7,416 nucleotides of DNA from NCBI GenBank assembly GCA_007132825.1, contig SLNX01000238.1, positions 1 to 7,416 on the forward strand, given 5' to 3'. The position numbers and the translations under genes are program-made. Positions 5,289 through 7,416 of this stretch are shown piece after piece; within the stretch, counting starts at the first letter, position 1; the number at the start of each line of letters is the position of its first letter. The stretch is from Bacteroidales bacterium (GTDB taxonomy: Bacteria; Bacteroidota; Bacteroidia; Bacteroidales; UBA7960). Under the pieces are notes generated by a model that worked only from the letters and a program-made list of their open reading frames with translations, was not told the origin of the DNA and searched no databases.

Positions 5289-6644
5289 ATGGCCGAAAGA
5301 TCCCTATTATTAATAAATGCAGAAATCATCAATGAAGGAAAGCAGTTTGCTGGTGATATAATTATTGAAGATGGTCGGATCGAAAAAGTCATCCCCGGTG
5401 GATTCCAGGAAACGCATAACAAAGATCGTTTTAACATCATTGACCTTGCGGGTAAGCTTATGATGCCCGGTGTGATTGATGACCAGGTGCATTTCCGGGA
5501 ACCCGGCCTGACGCATAAAGCGGATATCTCTTCCGAATCACGCGCCGCTGTGGCTGGTGGCATCACCAGTTTCATGGAAATGCCCAACACCATACCGCAA
5601 ACCACCACACAAAAGGATCTGGAAACTAAATTTCAGATTGCAGCGGAAAAAAGTCTTGCCAATTATTCATTTTACATGGGTGCCACCAACAACAACCTGG
5701 ATGAACTGATGGCCACCGACCCAAAGAATGTATGCGGAATCAAGATCTTTCTGGGATCCTCAACAGGCAACATGCTGGTGGATGACCCCGGAACACTCGG
5801 CCAGATTTTCAGGGATGTCAAACTTCCCATTGCCGTGCATTGCGAAGATGAAGCCATCATCAGGGAAAACATGGAAGCAGCAAGAGCAATTCATGGTGAA
5901 AACATACCCATCCAGATGCATGCAGCGATCAGAAGTCACGAAGCTTGTGAACGTTCCTCACGCATGGCTATAGGACTTGCGTTGAAACATGGCACCCGGC
6001 TCCATTTGCTTCACCTCAGCACCGCCGGTGAAATTGAGCTGCTTGAAAACAACAGTCGGTTGCAGGATAAGCAAATCACTGCCGAGGTTTGTGTGCACCA
6101 TTTGTGGTTCTCCATGGATGACTATTTCCGGAAAGGCAGCCGGATAAAATGGAACCCCTCCATCAAGTATGAGTCTGATCGCAAGGCCCTTATTAACGGA
6201 ATAAAGGAGGGATATGTTGATGTGGTGGCCACCGACCATGCCCCGCATACCAGGGAGGAAAAGGAAAAAAGCTATGCAAACTGCCCTTCGGGTGCACCGA
6301 TGGTACAGCATGCCCTTCCCGTCATGCTTGACCTGGCAAAAAAAGAAAACATCAGTTATGCAAAAATCGTGGAATTGATGTGCCACAATCCGGCAATCTG
6401 CTTTAATGTGAGGGACAGGGGCTTCATCAGGGAAGGTTATGCAGCGGATCTGGTTGTGGTCGATCCGAACAATAAGACGAATGTGCAAGCAGAGAACATT
6501 CTGTATAAGTGTGGCTGGTCACCACTCGAAGGAATCACTTTACATCACAAGGTTCTTTATACTTTTGTGAACGGTTATATCGTTTACGATAATGGAACCA
6601 TAAATGAGCAGCACAGGGGTAAAGCGCTCCATTTTGATCGTTAA
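5289..6644 (+). CDS. pyrC: dihydroorotase
   Basis: A cytoplasmic zinc amidohydrolase interconverting N-carbamoyl-L-aspartate and (S)-dihydroorotate, the third step of pyrimidine synthesis. At 451 residues it is of usual length for the class I/long type. Visible features are IDDQVHFREPGLTHK (63-77; metal ligand H68, substrate R70), MPNT with N100, K152 in CGIKIFLGSSTGN as the likely carboxylated lysine, H184 (AVHCEDE), H242 (LHLLHLST), D316 in ATDHAPH (catalytic Asp), and a C-terminal composite-domain segment GYAADLVVVDP with FVNGYIVYDNG. The first histidine of the usual HxH pair is Gln (Q66). I recall the same Gln in the Porphyromonas gingivalis protein, so it seems to be a clade trait, and the other ligands are intact. 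The ATG follows an A-rich leader with no Shine-Dalgarno site, 26 bases after the mannosyltransferase, with a DUF4296 gene 44 bases downstream. Allantoinase or hydantoinase is less likely given the clade-specific motifs. Confidence 0.94.
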   Translation: MAERSLLLINAEIINEGKQFAGDIIIEDGRIEKVIPGGFQETHNKDRFNIIDLAGKLMMPGVIDDQVHFREPGLTHKADISSESRAAVAGGITSFMEMPNTIPQTTTQKDLETKFQIAAEKSLANYSFYMGATNNNLDELMATDPKNVCGIKIFLGSSTGNMLVDDPGTLGQIFRDVKLPIAVHCEDEAIIRENMEAARAIHGENIPIQMHAAIRSHEACERSSRMAIGLALKHGTRLHLLHLSTAGEIELLENNSRLQDKQITAEVCVHHLWFSMDDYFRKGSRIKWNPSIKYESDRKALINGIKEGYVDVVATDHAPHTREEKEKSYANCPSGAPMVQHALPVMLDLAKKENISYAKIVELMCHNPAICFNVRDRGFIREGYAADLVVVDPNNKTNVQAENILYKCGWSPLEGITLHHKVLYTFVNGYIVYDNGTINEQHRGKALHFDR

Positions 6645-6688
6645 ACAATAGCAAGTCCAAATAACGCCGTGATTCAGAATTTGATTCG

Positions 6689-7087
6689 ATGAAATCCAAA
6701 AGGAACCATTCGTTTGTATTCTTAAAGCTGATAACACTTTTCCTGTTAGCTGCGTTTTCCGCCTGTGGGTTTTTTCGCGCTCCGGGCAAAGACAGCTGCG
6801 ATAAGATCCTGAGTCGCGAACAAATGACGGAGATTCTTACCGATGTTTATTTCCTTGAGGGATATATTCGGGAAAGACGGCTTCACGCTGATGAACTGGA
6901 TGATTCTGTAAAAGTGTTTTACCGGACCCTTTTTCGCAAGCACGGGGTTGAACTTGAAATCTTCCAGGAAGCACTTGACTGCTATCTTCTCGACAGAAGG
7001 GAGATGGAACTCATCCACGAAAAGATACTCAACGAGCTAAGCATTCGTGAGAGTAAAGCTGAGCGTTTGATAAAGGAATCAGAATAA
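6689..7087 (+). CDS. DUF4296 family lipoprotein
   Basis: A 132-residue lipoprotein of unknown function. The N-terminus MKSKRNHS, hydrophobic core FVFLKLITLFLLAAF and lipobox FSAC (C26) predict lipidation and export. The mature part is short, highly charged and mostly helical by composition. The pattern SREQMTEILTDVYFLEGYI, then VFYRTLFRKHGVELEIFQEAL, then a Tyr-containing segment and IHEKILNEL matches DUF4296 as I remember it: a small Bacteroidota family with alternating acidic helices and the KHGV-type turn (here KHGVELE, 93-99). It lies 44 bases after pyrC on the same strand. From memory, DUF4296 genes recur beside dihydroorotase and the mannosyltransferase in this phylum, which suggests a linked envelope role, but no activity can be named. 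The start ATG gives a clean signal peptide. The last 9 bases overlap the convergent urocanate hydratase gene. Confidence 0.85.
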   Translation: MKSKRNHSFVFLKLITLFLLAAFSACGFFRAPGKDSCDKILSREQMTEILTDVYFLEGYIRERRLHADELDDSVKVFYRTLFRKHGVELEIFQEALDCYLLDRREMELIHEKILNELSIRESKAERLIKESE

Positions 7088-7416
7088 ACCCCTGATCAGG
7101 TCATCATCTGCAACATTTGGCAGTGTAACTTTAAGTCGCGGTTCTGCTTCCATGGCACGCTTAATGGCAAATACCGCTTCCTTGTTTCTTGCCCAGCTCC
7201 TGCGGGCAATTCCGTTGTTTACATCCCAAAAGAGCATCTGTTCCAGCCTTCTGTCGGCTTCTGCTGACCCATCGAGAACCATCCCAAAGCCTCCATTGAT
7301 CACCTCACCCCAGCCAACGCCCCCACCGTTATGGATCGATACCCAGGTTGCCCCCCTGAAGCTGTCGCCAATCACATTATGGATAGCCATGTCTGCGGTA
7401 AATTGTGAACCGTCAT
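7079..7416 (-). CDS. hutU: urocanate hydratase, C-terminal part (5' end beyond window)
   Basis: An NAD+-dependent cytoplasmic enzyme hydrating urocanate to 4-imidazolone-5-propionate, the second step of histidine degradation. Only about the last 112 codons are present: the frame runs off the right edge and reads DGSQFTAD before the first Met, which is internal. Highly conserved family segments are seen: GDSFRGATWVSIHNGGG, GVGWGEVINGGFG, VLDGSAEADRRLEQML, and FWDVNNGIARRSWARN. The protein then ends about 40 residues later with a divergent tail, DDDLIRGLF. The active-site and main NAD-binding regions lie outside the window. It is convergent with the DUF4296 gene (9-base overlap, TGA at 7079-7081). 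Other hut genes (hutH, hutI, ftcD) may lie further right but are not visible. The identification is firm because these C-terminal blocks are distinctive. Confidence 0.95.
   Translation of the reverse strand, partial: DGSQFTADMAIHNVIGDSFRGATWVSIHNGGGVGWGEVINGGFGMVLDGSAEADRRLEQMLFWDVNNGIARRSWARNKEAVFAIKRAMEAEPRLKVTLPNVADDDLIRGLF

Noticed and set aside
5958..6488. 176-codon open frame on the minus strand inside pyrC
   Set aside because: Antisense to a gene with complete active-site motifs; composition and lack of any recognised domain mark it as a shadow.
1..7416. CRISPR array, tRNA, insertion sequence or phage-derived genes
   Set aside because: No spaced direct repeats, no cloverleaf-like sequence, no transposase or integrase motifs and no terminal inverted repeats were seen on either strand.

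Overview
The window is a compact piece of a Bacteroidota chromosome, probably Bacteroidales or a close relative. Supporting signs are DUF5689 and DUF4296 lipoproteins (both families essentially confined to this phylum), a dihydroorotase with the IDDQVHFREPG signature that I recall from the Porphyromonas/Bacteroides clade, TAnnTTTG-type -7 boxes, mostly A-rich leaders rather than Shine-Dalgarno sites, and moderate GC. The assignment rests on recalled family knowledge; no search was run.

Layout. (1) Bases 1-3178, plus strand: two tandem paralogous lipoprotein genes. The first is cut by the left edge. It carries one DUF5689 region and a C-terminal choice-of-anchor-J-like domain. The second is complete, with a lipobox, and has an extra DUF5689-like domain in the middle. 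(2) Bases 3166-4302, minus strand: a PLP-dependent cysteine desulfurase, convergent with and overlapping the second lipoprotein gene by 13 bases. (3) Bases 4303-4503: a divergent intergenic region with one candidate -7 box per strand and a short 7-mer repeat. (4) Bases 4504-7087, plus strand: a likely operon of polyprenol-phosphate mannosyltransferase, dihydroorotase (pyrC) and a small DUF4296 lipoprotein. (5) Bases 7079-7416, minus strand: the 3' end of urocanate hydratase (hutU), overlapping the DUF4296 gene by 9 bases.

Working together: the mannosyltransferase would load a lipid carrier with a sugar for envelope glycan or glycoprotein synthesis. PyrC makes dihydroorotate for pyrimidine (and so nucleotide-sugar) synthesis. 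The DUF4296 lipoprotein is of unknown function. The cysteine desulfurase and urocanase are housekeeping and catabolic neighbours with no evident link. The least explained part is the duplicated DUF5689 surface-lipoprotein pair. Their C-terminal domains are nearly identical in protein over long stretches but have many synonymous changes, so they look like an old duplication under strong constraint. I found no CRISPR array, tRNA, rRNA, insertion sequence or phage gene, and no complete novel defence or enzymatic system.
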